A stretch of DNA of 64,000 bases from JBCCFC01 sp965213595 (GCA_965213595.1 CBDBZO010000006.1:1054001-1118000); one strand, 5' to 3'; shown: positions 8,485 through 18,670, numbered from the stretch's first letter. The notes: a model not told the origin generated them from the sequence alone. Translations and numbers: made by a program.

Positions 8485-8587
8485 TGTAAGGCGAAGCGCT
8501 GCTTCGCCACCTTGCAATCGAAGAATTGAGACAGATTTACCCAATTGGTTACTCTGCCTTCTGGGCGAAGCAGCGCTTCGCCTTACA
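8485..8587. repeat. GCGAAGCAGCGCTTCGC-type inverted repeat element
   Basis: Perfect 24-bp arms at 8485-8508 and 8564-8587 each contain a further palindrome (GCGAAGCGCTGCTTCGC). The element begins right after the stop codon of the YabE-like gene and ends 11 bp before the DUF2298 start. Related copies are at 13743-13765 and 40090-40139. Confidence 0.85.
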
Positions 8588-8598
8588 TAAATCCACCC

Positions 8599-11500
8599 AT
8601 GCTCGTTAAACACAATCGACTCCGCAACTCGATCACCGTTGCGCTGCTTGCACTGATTCTCCTCACCGGCTTCTCCCTGCGCGTTTGGAACATTAACTTC
8701 GACCAAGGCATCGGCGCACACCCAGACGAGCGCAGCACGGTGATGAACTATGCGCTGCGCATGGATCTGCCGCAAAGCTGGGCCGAATTTTGGGACGCAG
8801 AGCGCAGCCCGCTCAACCCATTGAGCAAACGCGTGCTTGATCCCGCGACTGGTCAAATTGTTTATCAGCCGGATAGCTTCACCTACGGCCACTTTCCGCT
8901 CTACCTCGGCGTGCTGATGGGTGAAGCCTTCGAGCAACTTGCGCCCGTCGCCGAACGGCTCGATCTGCCTCAAAGCGTGGTCGATACGCTGGCTGGTGGC
9001 AGCACGACCCTCTCCGGCCAAGCCGTCGCTGGTCGGCTGGTGATTGCGCTGTTGGACACGCTGACGATTCTGCTGCTCTTTTTCCTCGGCGCGGCCGTTT
9101 ACAACCGCGGCGCGGGTCTACTCGCCGCCGCGCTCTACGCCTTCACCACCCAGGCGATCCAGCTCAGCCACTTTTTTACGGTGGACGCCGCCAGCACGAC
9201 CTTCACCGTGTTGACGGTGCTGGGCGGGGTGTGGATGGTGCAGCGGCGCTCGCCGCGCGCCATGTTTTTGGCCGCGCTGACGACGGGCATTGGGATCGGG
9301 CTGGCCGTGGCCTCGAAGTTTAGCGCGCTGCCGCTGCTGGCCGTGCCCGTCACCGCCGCGATTTTGATTTGGTGGGACGAGGCACAGCAAAATCGAGAGG
9401 GAAGCGCCGGTGTGCAGCTGCGCGTGCTCGCCGCCGTGCTCTTTGCCTTTGGCGTGGCCTTTACCGCTTTCTTTCTCACCAGCCCCTACGCCCTGTTGGA
9501 CTGGGAAAATTTCCGCCGCCCCGTGCTCGAAGTGCAGGGCCGCATGGTGCGCGGCATCGACGACGTTCCCTGGACGCGCCAATATCGCGGCACGACGCCC
9601 TACCTCTACTTTATCGACCAGCAGCTGACCTGGGGCTTTGGCCTTGCGCTCGGCGGCGTCGCGCTGGCGGGGGCGCTGTGGGCGGCGTGGCGCCTGCTGG
9701 CGTCGCTGTGGCTGCTCGCGCGGACGACCTTTGCGACAAATGAGACCCCACCCCCTCAGCGAGGCCTCGTGGAGTACACGACAGGTGAAGCCCCTTCCCC
9801 TCTAGAGGGGAAGGGGTTTGGGGATGGGGTCCGCTACTCGTCCAACCTGCTGGTCGTTTCTTCCGATCAACCGGCCCTCCTCCCCCGCGACCGCCTCGGC
9901 GAGATCCTCGCCTGGAGCTGGGTCGTGCCCTACTTTGGCATCACGGGCGCATTTGTCGCCAAGTTTAATCGCTACATGAGCCCGGTGCTGCCGTTCTTGG
10001 TGCTCTTCGCGGCGGGGGTGGTGTGGGTATTGTGGACGCAGGAGAGGAAGAATAAAAGATTAAAGAGTGAAGATTGGGTCGATGCTGCCGTTGTGCGACT
10101 TCGTGAGCTGGAGGGCAGTACGCCTTCCCCGCGTTCCGGCGGTGCCGCATCCCCCAACCGCTTCCTCCGCGGCCTGGCCCTGCTCGTAGCGGTTGTCGCG
10201 CTGGGCGGCGGCATTCTTTGGTCGACGGCGTACGTGAACGGGGTATATGGCACGGCCCATCCGTGGAATACCGCGGCGACGTGGATGGCGGAGAACGTGC
10301 CCGCCGGGTCGGTGATTTTAGATGAGGCGTGGGATGATCGTCTACCCATGAGTTATGTTTCACCTGAAGTCAGCGCTGCGCAGCAGACGTGGTCCTATGA
10401 GACGTGGACCTCGATTGAGGAGGATACGCCGCAAAAGTACGAGCTGATGCGCGACCTGCTTCAGCGCGCGGACTACGTCACCTTTGCCTCCAAGCGCAAC
10501 TACGGCGCGACGCGCAATCTGCCCGAGCGCTTCCCGTTGACCAATCTCTACTACGACGCCATGTTCGACGAAGCGCTCGGCTTCGAGCTGGTCGCGCGCT
10601 TTGATTCGCCGCCGCAGCTCTTTGGCTACACCTTTGACGACCGCCACGCCGACGAAAGCTGGAGCCTCTACGACCATCCGCAGGTGCACATCTTCCGCAA
10701 AACGGAAACGCTGAGCGATGCGCAGTTTGACGCCATCTTTGCCGACTCGTGGCAGGACGCCATTCCCTACTACGTCGGCGAAAATCCCGGCAGCCTGCTC
10801 GACCCGCTCTACAGCGCGCTTGGCTTGGGCGGCGCGCAGAGCAGCGTCGCCAGCGCCAGCAACGACGAGCCGAGCCTGCTGCTGGAGAGGCCGCTGGCGA
10901 GTTTGCCCGTGGTGGACAACTACCGCTGGAACGTGGCGGCCAGCGAAAATGAAGTGCTGGCCGTGGCCTGGTGGTGGCTGGTCGTCGGCGTGCTTGGCTG
11001 GCTGGCGTGGCCGCTCTGCTTTGCGCTCTTCCGCCCCCTGCGCGATCGCGGCTACTTGTTCAGCCGCGGCGTTGGCTGGCTGCTGGCGGGGTGGCTGCTC
11101 TGGCTGCTGGCGAGCACGGGGCTGGCGCTCAACACCGTCGCCAACGCGTGGCTCACGGTCGCGCTGCTCGGCGTTGTCGGCCTGGCGGCGTTTATTGCCC
11201 AGCGGCGGACGATGATGCAGTTTGTGCGCGAGCGCTGGGGACTGCTGCTCGTCGGCGAGGCGCTGTTTGCGCTGGCCTTTGTCGGCTTTGTGCTGATCCG
11301 GCTGGGCAACCCCGACCTGTGGCATCCGTGGCAGGGCGGCGAAAAATTTATGGAGGTCGCCTTTCTCAACGGCATTCTGCGCAGTCCCACCTTTCCGCCC
11401 GTCGATCCGCACTTTGCCGGTGGCTACATCAACTACTACTACTTCGGCCTCTACCTCGTGGCTTATCTGGTGAAGCTCACCGGCATCTATGCCGAAGTCG

Positions 11501-13704
11501 CCTTTAATTTGGCGATTCCCACGCTCTTCGCCCTAACGGTGACAAATGCGTTTGGTGTCGCCTACTCGGCGGTTGGCAATCGAACCAACCAGGCCCAAGC
11601 AGAAGCTGGACAAAATACCCAATCTTCAATCTTTAATCTTTCTTCCAATTGGCAATACGGTCTCGGTGCAGCATTGCTGGCCCCACTCTTCGTCACCCTG
11701 ATCGGCAACCTCGACGGCTTCGCCCAAGTTGTGCGCCGCTTCTCCGAGCGCGCGCCGACGCCGGATGGACAGCAGGCCTTCCGCAGCGCGGTTGGCGGCG
11801 TCGAGGCGCTGGTGCGCGCGGGCAGCGGCTTGGTGGAGACGCTCAACAGCGGCCAGCCGCTGCCGGGCTACGACTTTTGGGCTCCCAGCCGCGTGATCCC
11901 GCCGACGATCAACGAGTTCCCCTACTGGAGCTTCCTCTTCGCCGACCTGCACCCGCACCTGATCGGCATCCCGTTCTCCGTGCTCTTCCTCGCGCTCGTG
12001 TTGACCCTGCTTCGCGTAGACAAGGTCGGCTGGGCGCGGGGCGCGGCCCTGCTCGCCGCCTTTGCGCTGCTGCTGGGGACGCTCGCCAGCGTCAACCTCT
12101 GGGAATTGCCGACCTTTGCCGGGCTGGGCGTGCTGGCGCTGCTCGTCTGGCAGTTTCGCCGCGGCCACATCCACTGGCCCGCCACGGCTGGGGTTGCGGC
12201 GACCTACGTCGGTTTAGCCTATTTGATGTACCTGCCCTTCTTTCGCACCTACACCAGCCCCGCGGTGGGCGGCGTGGGCTTTGTGCGCGCGGGCGATCCG
12301 CCCTACCAGTGGCTGCTGGTGTGGGGCTTTCTCGGCTTTGTGGTAACGAGTTGGCTGCTCTTTGCGCTGAGTCGACCTGCACGGCCTGCGAGACCCCATC
12401 CCCAAACCCCTTCCCCGCGCGCGGGGAAGGGGCTTCACCCGATTCGTGGGTTTAGAACCAGCACTGAGGGGATGGGGTCTCGACCGACCGCCCTGGAGCG
12501 CACCCTCTCGCTCGCCCTGCGCCGCTTTGATCGCCTGCCGCGCTTTGTCGCGCTGCACCGCCGGCTCGTGCGGCGACCGTCCGTGCTCTACCTGCTCGCG
12601 CTGCTGGCGATTCCGGCGTCGCTCGTGCTGGCGGCCGGGGTGCTGCTGTGGGGGCGCGTCGTGCTGGCGCTCTGCCTGCCGCTGCTGGCGCTGGCCGTGC
12701 TCCTGCTCTGGCGGCGCGGGCGCGACGCGGATGCGGGCTCGCTCTTCGTCGCCCTGCTGGTGGCGACGGGCTTGGCGCTGCTGGCGGGCACGCAGGTCAT
12801 CTACCTGAAAGACCATTTGGCAGGCAGTAATGCCTACCGCATGAATACGGTCTTTAAGTTTTTTAACCAGGTGTGGGTGCTGTGGGGCGTGGCGGCGGCG
12901 GTGGCCGTGCCGCGGATGTTGGGGAGTTGGGGAGTTGGGGAGTTGGGGAGCAGGGGAGCGGGGGAGCAGGCGAGCGCTTGGGTGGATGATGTAGACTCGC
13001 CGCTTGCTGCGTCGCAGCCATTGCTGCGCCTCGGCTGGTCGACGGCCTTTGGGCTGCTGCTGGCCGCTTCGCTGGTCTTCCCGGTGCTGGGGACGCGCAG
13101 TCGGCTGGACAGCCGTTTTCCCAGCGGCTATCCAGAAGTGGGTACGCTCAACGGGTTGGATTTTATGGGGGAAGCCGTTTTTACGTGGCAACCGAATGAT
13201 GCCCGCTATTCCACTCCCGCCACCATCAATTTAATATATGATCGAGCAGCAATTGAGTGGCTTCTGGACAACGTACGTGGCAATGCCGTGATTGTCGAAA
13301 GCGAAAATGATTACTACTACCAATCGGCTGGCACGCGGATTGCCAGCTTCACGGGGTTGAGCGGACTGCGTGGTCTGCACGAGGGAGAGCAGCGCTATGA
13401 CAAGCAGCTCCGACCGCGTCACGATCTGCATAACCAATTTTGGAATTCAAACGACCCAACCCGCATGATGCAAATCATCGACGAGCTCGACGTCGCGCTG
13501 ATTTACATCGGTCAGCTAGAGCGTTACCTCCACCCCAGCGGTGTACAGAGCGTCGAGCAGATGGCGCGCGATGGGCTGCTGCAGCCGCTCTTTCAGACGG
13601 AGCAGACAGCCATTTACGGCGTGCCGCAGCAGTTGGTGCGCGGGGAGGATGGCTTGCTCTATCCGGCGCCGGTTGACGCGGTACAGAGCGACGGGGGAAT
13701 TTGA
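8599..13704 (+). CDS. Giant DUF2298 (Chlor_Arch_YYY) membrane protein fused to a GT39-like half
   Basis: I choose ATG at 8599 (MLVKHNRLRN, 1,701 aa), because upstream codons lie in the repeat. The first half (about 1-780) is GT-C-like with GAHPDERSTVMNY (Asp42-Glu43) after helix 1. The second half is a DUF2298 domain, with NGILRSPTFPPVDPHFAGG, YINYYYFGLYLV, FADLHPHLIGIPFS and YRMNTVFKFFNQVWVLWG. These same landmarks occur in the next gene. DUF2298 proteins are predicted polytopic glycosyltransferases found mainly in Chloroflexi and archaea; activity has not been shown. Two palindromic elements are translated in-frame at about residues 384-412 and 1264-1294, and a GGGGAGTTG-type minisatellite at about 1439-1457. 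Probably co-transcribed with the next gene. Confidence 0.75.
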   Translation: MLVKHNRLRNSITVALLALILLTGFSLRVWNINFDQGIGAHPDERSTVMNYALRMDLPQSWAEFWDAERSPLNPLSKRVLDPATGQIVYQPDSFTYGHFPLYLGVLMGEAFEQLAPVAERLDLPQSVVDTLAGGSTTLSGQAVAGRLVIALLDTLTILLLFFLGAAVYNRGAGLLAAALYAFTTQAIQLSHFFTVDAASTTFTVLTVLGGVWMVQRRSPRAMFLAALTTGIGIGLAVASKFSALPLLAVPVTAAILIWWDEAQQNREGSAGVQLRVLAAVLFAFGVAFTAFFLTSPYALLDWENFRRPVLEVQGRMVRGIDDVPWTRQYRGTTPYLYFIDQQLTWGFGLALGGVALAGALWAAWRLLASLWLLARTTFATNETPPPQRGLVEYTTGEAPSPLEGKGFGDGVRYSSNLLVVSSDQPALLPRDRLGEILAWSWVVPYFGITGAFVAKFNRYMSPVLPFLVLFAAGVVWVLWTQERKNKRLKSEDWVDAAVVRLRELEGSTPSPRSGGAASPNRFLRGLALLVAVVALGGGILWSTAYVNGVYGTAHPWNTAATWMAENVPAGSVILDEAWDDRLPMSYVSPEVSAAQQTWSYETWTSIEEDTPQKYELMRDLLQRADYVTFASKRNYGATRNLPERFPLTNLYYDAMFDEALGFELVARFDSPPQLFGYTFDDRHADESWSLYDHPQVHIFRKTETLSDAQFDAIFADSWQDAIPYYVGENPGSLLDPLYSALGLGGAQSSVASASNDEPSLLLERPLASLPVVDNYRWNVAASENEVLAVAWWWLVVGVLGWLAWPLCFALFRPLRDRGYLFSRGVGWLLAGWLLWLLASTGLALNTVANAWLTVALLGVVGLAAFIAQRRTMMQFVRERWGLLLVGEALFALAFVGFVLIRLGNPDLWHPWQGGEKFMEVAFLNGILRSPTFPPVDPHFAGGYINYYYFGLYLVAYLVKLTGIYAEVAFNLAIPTLFALTVTNAFGVAYSAVGNRTNQAQAEAGQNTQSSIFNLSSNWQYGLGAALLAPLFVTLIGNLDGFAQVVRRFSERAPTPDGQQAFRSAVGGVEALVRAGSGLVETLNSGQPLPGYDFWAPSRVIPPTINEFPYWSFLFADLHPHLIGIPFSVLFLALVLTLLRVDKVGWARGAALLAAFALLLGTLASVNLWELPTFAGLGVLALLVWQFRRGHIHWPATAGVAATYVGLAYLMYLPFFRTYTSPAVGGVGFVRAGDPPYQWLLVWGFLGFVVTSWLLFALSRPARPARPHPQTPSPRAGKGLHPIRGFRTSTEGMGSRPTALERTLSLALRRFDRLPRFVALHRRLVRRPSVLYLLALLAIPASLVLAAGVLLWGRVVLALCLPLLALAVLLLWRRGRDADAGSLFVALLVATGLALLAGTQVIYLKDHLAGSNAYRMNTVFKFFNQVWVLWGVAAAVAVPRMLGSWGVGELGSRGAGEQASAWVDDVDSPLAASQPLLRLGWSTAFGLLLAASLVFPVLGTRSRLDSRFPSGYPEVGTLNGLDFMGEAVFTWQPNDARYSTPATINLIYDRAAIEWLLDNVRGNAVIVESENDYYYQSAGTRIASFTGLSGLRGLHEGEQRYDKQLRPRHDLHNQFWNSNDPTRMMQIIDELDVALIYIGQLERYLHPSGVQSVEQMARDGLLQPLFQTEQTAIYGVPQQLVRGEDGLLYPAPVDAVQSDGGI
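9750..9834. repeat. Palindromic element inside the giant DUF2298 gene, copy a
   Basis: It runs from GAGACCCCACCCCCTCAG to GGGGTTTGGGGATGGGGTC, with the inner palindrome CCCCTTCCCCTCTAGAGG. It is read in-frame as ETPPPQRGL ... PSPLEGKGFGDGV, between two membrane segments. An inverted copy sits at 12391-12482. Confidence 0.75.
12391..12482. repeat. Palindromic element inside the giant DUF2298 gene, copy b
   Basis: It has clear terminal inverted repeats: GAGACCCCATCCCC at the left and GGGGATGGGGTCTC at the right. An inner CCCGCGCGCGGGG palindrome is present. It is translated without a stop as RPHPQTPSPRAGKG ... EGMGSR. Confidence 0.75.
12914..12970. repeat. GGGGAGTTG/GGGGAGCAG minisatellite in coding sequence
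   Basis: Several 8-9-bp units (TTGGGGAGT, then GGGGAGC variants) are translated as LGSWGVGELGSRGAGEQ. The same kind of run occurs at 14439-14480, 17136-17290 and 54018-54072. Confidence 0.7.
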
Positions 13705-13742
13705 ACCGCTCCAGGGTAGACCAAATTTCTCGCACAAAAAGA

Positions 13743-13765
13743 ACGAAGCAGCGCTTCGTGTTACA
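13743..13765. repeat. Half-element of the GCGAAGCAGCGCTTCGC family
   Basis: ACGAAGCAGCGCTTCGTGTT is a single palindromic arm of the element seen complete at 8485-8587. It ends 2 bp before the next start codon and therefore occupies the ribosome-binding region. Confidence 0.6.
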
Positions 13766-13767
13766 TT

Positions 13768-16440
13768 ATGCTTACTCAATTTTTTTCCTGGTACCTCGCC
13801 GTTCAGCTCGTCTCGCTGGCCGCGCTGCCGCTGACGCTCACCACCTTCGCCAACCTGCCCGACCGCGGCTATGCCTTTAGCAAACCCCTGGGCATCTTTC
13901 TGGTCGGCTTCACGCTGTGGCTGGGCACGAGCTACGGCCTCCTGCGCAACGAAGCCGGCGGCGCGTGGCTCGCCGTCGCAATCGTGGCGGCGGTGAGCGT
14001 GATTAGCGGGCGCAGGCTAATCCGCCGGACGTGGCTATCGCTATCCCGTCGCCAAGTCAACGAACCAACGGCCCCCCTCTCCAAGCGTGGAGAGGGGCTG
14101 GGGGTGAGGCTCCCCTACCTCCTCACCGTCGAACTCCTCTTCCTGCTTGCCTTTGCCGCCTGGGCCTACGTCCGCGCCCACGATCCCGCCGCCGACTTCA
14201 CCGAAGAGCCGATGGACCTGATGTTCATGAACGGCATCTTCGCCAGCCCCACCTACCCGCCGCAGGACCCGTGGCTGGCGGGCTATGCCATCAGCTACTA
14301 CTACCTTGGCTACTGGTTCCTGGTCACGCTCGGTCGGCTCGCCGCCCAGCCGCCGGAGATTGCCTACACGCTGGGGCAGGCGAGCTGGTATGGGCTGCTG
14401 CTGATCGGCGCGTTTGGCGTCGTCTTTAATTTGCTCGCGAGCCGGGGAGCCGGGGAGCTGGGGAGCCGGGGAGCAAGCGACGCTGACGAGGCAACCCCTC
14501 CGCTTCGACGCAGCTCAGGGCTTGCCCTGCCCCTTTGCTATTTCGGCGGAATTCTCGCCGCCGTCGCCGTCGGCGTGGTCGGCAACCTGCAGGGCGTCTT
14601 TGAATGGATGTTGGCCAGCGGTCGCAACGTGCCCGCGCTGGCCCGCTGGTTTCGCGTCAACGGCTTCCCCGTCGATAGCGTGGGCGCTGGGGAAGCTGCG
14701 ACGGCCTGGTACACGCGCTTCGACTGGTGGCGTTCCAGCCGCGTGATCGCCGACCGCAACTTGCTCGGCGGGCACAGCGAAGTCATCGACGAATTTCCCA
14801 TGTTTAGCTACGTGCTCGGCGACAACCACCCCCACGTCCTCGCCATGCCCTTTGTGATTTTGGCGCTCGCGCTGGCCTTCAACCTGCTGCGGACGCACGT
14901 GCGGCGTCGAGAGGAACACACCGAGCAAGACACGTTCATCTTCGGCCACATCCACTTTGGCCTGGGCACGCTGCTGCTCGCCGCCATCGTGATCGGCGGC
15001 TTGATTCCGCTCAATACCTGGGATTTTCCGCCCTATCTCTTTCTCTTTGCGCTCTGCTTTGGCATCGTCAACCTGCGCGTGGGCGGCTGGCGCAGCGGAT
15101 TGCTGGCCACCGTAGGCGCGGGCATTGCCCTGACCGTTGCCGCCGTCGTCACTTACCTGCCCTATCTGTTGACCGCGCAGAGCCAGGCCAGCGGCCTCGC
15201 GCCCAACCTCTTCAACCCCACGCGCCTGCCGCAGTTCCTGCTCATGCTCGCCCCCTTCCTGCTCGGCACGCTCACCCTCATCGCCCTCACCTGGCGCTCC
15301 GCTCGCGACGCGAGCCCCAGCGCACGCCAAATCACGCTGACGGCGCTGGCCGTCTTTGGGCTGCCGCTCCTGTTTCTGGCCGGATCGACCTTGCTGGCTG
15401 CCAACCCGGAAGCCGCGCCCGGCTTTCTCAACCTGCCCGCCCTGCCCGAGGGCGCAACGGGCTACCTGCCCTTCATCACAGACCGCTGGCTCACCCAAGG
15501 CGGCCTCGCCACCCTCCTCCTCGCCAGCACACTCTTGATCATCCTAATTTCAATTCTCTGGCAACGCCTCGATCAATTAACAATTAACAGTTCACCGTTG
15601 ACCATTGACCATTCGCATCTCTTCACCCTCCTCCTCGCCACCACCGCCCTCCTTCTCATCTTCGGCGCGGAGTTCATCTACGTGCGCGACTTCTTCAACT
15701 CGCGCATGAACACCGTCTTCAAATTCTACTACCAAGCGTGGCTCCTGCTCGGCCTCAGCAGCGCCTACGCCATCGCCGTTGCCGCCGAGCGGCTCTTTGC
15801 CCGACGCCAACGAGCCAAGCCAGCGTCTCCTGAGTCCGTCAGAGGGGGTGCCGTGTCCGTATCGCTCGCGGTGGTCACGCTTGCCCTCATCGCCCTCGGC
15901 CTCTTCTACCCCATCGGCGCGATCTATGGCAAGACCAACGGCTTCGCCAGCGAGGCGCTTACCTTCGACGCCACCAGCCACATGACGAGTGCCGAGCGCG
16001 AAGCCATTGCCTGGGTGCGCGAGAATACGAGCCGGGATGCTATTATTGCTGAAGGCAAGGGCGACAGCTATGAAGGGTTTAGAAACCGTGTAAGTACGGC
16101 GACAGGACGTTCAACGCTACTGGGATGGGAATACCATCAACGTCAATGGCGTGGAGATGAGTACAACGAAATGGTCAATGGGCGACCCGAAGCGCTCAAC
16201 CAACTCTACCGCGCGGCGCGACCCGACGAGCTTGTCGACATCGCCAACCAGTGGGGCATCGACTACCTCTACGTCGGCCCCATTGAGCGGCAAAAATATG
16301 AGATTGCCGCAGCGCGCGAAGCACAGTTCGAGCAGGCGCTTGACCTTGTCTTCGAGGCCGAGGCGGGCACGCCGGCGCAGGTGCGCCTCTACGCCGTGCC
16401 GCCAGCGGAGTCGATCGTCGCCAGCGCGCCGCAGCCGTGA
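13768..16440 (+). CDS. DUF2298 (Chlor_Arch_YYY) polytopic membrane protein
   Basis: This 890-residue protein is a stand-alone DUF2298. Its landmarks line up with the C-terminal half of the preceding giant protein: NGIFASPTYPPQDPWLAGY and ISYYYLGYWFLV (about 150-185), FSYVLGDNHPHVLAMPFV (about 347-365) and SRMNTVFKFYYQAWLLLG (about 645-663). About 18 hydrophobic segments alternate with these loops, and the soluble tail (WVRENTSRDAIIAEGKGDSY) resembles the tail of the first protein. Two repeat-derived inserts are read in-frame: PLSKRGEGLGVR at about residue 102 and ASRGAGELGSRGAS at about 223. No good ribosome-binding site precedes it, because a repeat arm occupies that position. Function is inferred as a glycosyltransferase. 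Confidence 0.75.
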   Translation: MLTQFFSWYLAVQLVSLAALPLTLTTFANLPDRGYAFSKPLGIFLVGFTLWLGTSYGLLRNEAGGAWLAVAIVAAVSVISGRRLIRRTWLSLSRRQVNEPTAPLSKRGEGLGVRLPYLLTVELLFLLAFAAWAYVRAHDPAADFTEEPMDLMFMNGIFASPTYPPQDPWLAGYAISYYYLGYWFLVTLGRLAAQPPEIAYTLGQASWYGLLLIGAFGVVFNLLASRGAGELGSRGASDADEATPPLRRSSGLALPLCYFGGILAAVAVGVVGNLQGVFEWMLASGRNVPALARWFRVNGFPVDSVGAGEAATAWYTRFDWWRSSRVIADRNLLGGHSEVIDEFPMFSYVLGDNHPHVLAMPFVILALALAFNLLRTHVRRREEHTEQDTFIFGHIHFGLGTLLLAAIVIGGLIPLNTWDFPPYLFLFALCFGIVNLRVGGWRSGLLATVGAGIALTVAAVVTYLPYLLTAQSQASGLAPNLFNPTRLPQFLLMLAPFLLGTLTLIALTWRSARDASPSARQITLTALAVFGLPLLFLAGSTLLAANPEAAPGFLNLPALPEGATGYLPFITDRWLTQGGLATLLLASTLLIILISILWQRLDQLTINSSPLTIDHSHLFTLLLATTALLLIFGAEFIYVRDFFNSRMNTVFKFYYQAWLLLGLSSAYAIAVAAERLFARRQRAKPASPESVRGGAVSVSLAVVTLALIALGLFYPIGAIYGKTNGFASEALTFDATSHMTSAEREAIAWVRENTSRDAIIAEGKGDSYEGFRNRVSTATGRSTLLGWEYHQRQWRGDEYNEMVNGRPEALNQLYRAARPDELVDIANQWGIDYLYVGPIERQKYEIAAAREAQFEQALDLVFEAEAGTPAQVRLYAVPPAESIVASAPQP
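14069..14112. repeat. Short palindromic element in the second DUF2298 gene
   Basis: CCCCCTCTCCAAGCGTGGAG followed by AGGGGCTGGGGGTGAGG, read in-frame as PLSKRGEGLGVR. It is the same family as the REP-like palindrome interrupted by the IS at 46660. Confidence 0.65.
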
Positions 16441-17135
16441 GGATTGTCCATGACCAAAATTCGCATTTTCCTCGCCACCCGTGGCAAAATTTAGCGCGAT
16501 GATTGCAACCGCCGACCGCCTGTTTTCTTTGCAAACCAGCTCCGTCCCGCTTGCCGTGGAGCGCGCGCTCTACGGCATAATCTTGCTGCTCGGCGGGCTG
16601 CTGCGCTTGAGCGGCCTCGGCGCGCGCCCGCTGCTGCCGCTGGAGGCGACCAACGCCTGGGCCGCCTGGCTCGCCGTCCACCCGCTCGCCGTAGCGAGCG
16701 CCGCCAACGTGCAAATTGCGGGTGACCTTGTGCCTTCGAGCGCGCTGCTCTACTCGCTGCATAGCCTGCTCTTCTGGACGCTGGACGGCGGCGACGCCCT
16801 GGCGCGCTGGCTGCCCGCGCTGGCGGGCACGTTGCTCGTGCTGCTGCCCTGGGCGCTGCGGCGGCAGCTCGGCCGCCCCACCGCGCTGGCCCTGGCTGCG
16901 CTGCTGGCCGTCGACCCGTGGCTCGTCACCGTTAGCCGCATTGCGGACGGCGCGATGTTGAGCGTGGCGCTGGCGCTGGTCGCCGTCGTGGCCGTGCTTA
17001 ACTTGTCGCGGTGCGCAAAGGCTCGTCGCTGGTCGGTGATTGCCGCCACTCGCCGTGGGATTGCTCGCGGTGAGCGGCGTGCAGGCGTGGCCGCTCTTGG
17101 TCGTGGTGGGGCTGGCGTTTGTGGTGCTGAGCCAG

Positions 17136-17300
17136 CGGGCAGGGGAGCAAGGGGGCAAGGGGGCAGGGGGGCAGGGGGGCAGGGGTGAAGAAGAGATTGG
17201 GAAAGTCGACGGGGCTTCTGATCTCCCCTGCTCCCCTGCTCCCAAGCTCCTCTGCTCCCCTGCTCCCCTGCTCCTCTGCTCCCCTGCGCCCAAGCTCCCT
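17136..17300. repeat. GGGGAGCA/GGGGGCAG minisatellite with inverted partner
   Basis: A run of GGGGAGCA and GGGGGCAG units (17136-17186) is followed after about 40 bp by the complementary CTCCCCTGCTCCC-type run (17222-17290). The pair could fold and is where the reading frame is lost. Confidence 0.7.
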
Positions 17301-17517
17301 TGCCCTCCTCGCCGCCGCCAGCGCCCTGCTCGGCGCGACGGCGTGGCTGGCGCGGCTGGAGGGGCTGGGCTACGTGAGCGCGAGCTTTGGTCTGTGGTTG
17401 GCGAGATTGACCGGTGGCGACTATGGCCTGAGTTGGCTGGCCCTGCGGCTGTGGGCGGATCAGCTCCTGCTGCTGCTCTTTGCGCTGCTGGGGTTGATCG
17501 GGCTGTGGCGGGGTAAA

Positions 17518-17690
17518 CCGTCATTTCGAGTGAGCCAACAACTCCAGGCAGCAGACGAAAGTAGATCAGCGAGAAATCTTTCCGCTCGCACAGGGGAGCT
17601 TGGCGAAGGCGAAGCTGTCGTAGGGGACGAAGCGTTTCCCGACCGCCGTGTCCTGAGCTCCGTCGAAGGATGGCCGCGCTTCGCAACGCT
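17518..17690. repeat. GTCATTTCGAG-type dispersed repeat within the decayed gene
   Basis: Starts GTCATTTCGAGTGAGCC, then GAGAAATCTTTCCGCTCG and GGACGAAGCGTTTCCCGACC, and ends around CTGAGCTCCGTCGAAGGATG. It interrupts membrane-protein coding sequence. Fragments resembling its end (GACGCAGCTCAGGGCTTGCC) also occur near 14504. Confidence 0.5.
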
Positions 17691-18670
17691 CTGGCTTGCC
17701 TGGTCGCGTTGTCCTCGTGCTGCTGCCGGGGCGCGACCCGTTTGCGCTGGCCGGGCTCAGCCTGCCGCTGACGGTGCTCGCCGCCCACGCGCTGGGCTGG
17801 CTGATCGAGCAGCGTCGCTCCGTGCCGCTGCTGACGGGATCGAGCGCCGCACTGGTCGCCGTGCTGGCGGTGCTGTGGACGGCGCGCGGCATTTTTGCCA
17901 CGATGTTTGTCAACAGCGCGCCACTCGATTGGGCGTTGCTGGGCTTACTGACAGCGCTGGGCGTGCTGCTTATTGTAGTGGTGGCCATCAGCGGCCTCAA
18001 TACAAGCTGGCGCGGGACGCTCGCCGTGGCGGGAATTTTCTTGACCGCGCTGCTGGCTGTGCAGTCGGTGAGCCAAGCCGTGCGGCTCAGCTTCGATGCC
18101 GAAGTCGACAGCCCGCTGACGCAGCCCACCGGCTTTTTTGTCGCAAACGACCCACGCCGACGTGCGCCAACTGGCGACGGACGTGCAGCGGCTGAGCGCC
18201 CTGCGCACCGGCTTTGAGTCGCTGCTGCCGGTGCAGGTGCAGCGCGCCGCCCAGCCCGATCCGCTGCTCGGCTGGTATCTGCGCAACATGCGCTCGCTGA
18301 CGTGGACGCCTGCGCCATCTGTTCAACCCGCGCTGGCGGACGGCGAGGGAAACGTCGACCTGCCGCTGGTGGTAACGCGCAACGTGGATGGCGCCGCGCC
18401 GCGGCTACCGGCGGATTACGCGGGCAGCGCCTACGGACACACCCTGCGCTGGCTGCCCGACGATTTGTTGACGAACGCGCTTGTACGTCGGCCTGGTGAG
18501 CCGGGTGTGGAACCGGATGCAGCCCCCGTCACGTTTGCGGAGCAGGCGACCGCGCGCTGGAGCGAAGGCTGGCGACCGCTGCTGCGCTGGCTGCGCTACG
18601 ACGAAGCTGAGCAGCAGCCCGTGGTGGAAACGGTGGTGCTGTGGGCAAGCGTGGAATAAAGGCCACGGAA

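Larger units (their letters stand above)
16481..18659 (+). pseudogene. Frameshifted GT39-like membrane protein gene
   Basis: Homologous membrane-protein sequence runs through the interval but changes frame four times, each time by one step in the same direction. Segments: about 16499-17035 (ALYGIILLLGGLLRLSGLG, LEATNAWAAWLAVHPLA), 17040-17150 (LAVGLLAVSGVQAWPLLVV), 17290-17520 (LALLAAASALLGATAWLARL), 17700-18135 (VVLVLLPGRDPFALAGLSLP) and 18138-18659 (HADVRQLATDVQRLSALRTG to the stop). The breaks coincide with a GGGGAGC minisatellite with an inverted partner (17136-17290), a repeat insertion at about 17518-17690, and a T6 run at 18134-18139. It is either a repeat-driven pseudogene or affected by sequence errors; the homopolymer break is the most error-prone. 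Confidence 0.65.

Noticed and set aside
10360..11412. A 350-codon minus-strand frame opposite the giant DUF2298 gene
   Set aside because: Gln/Arg/His-rich shadow of a membrane-protein gene.
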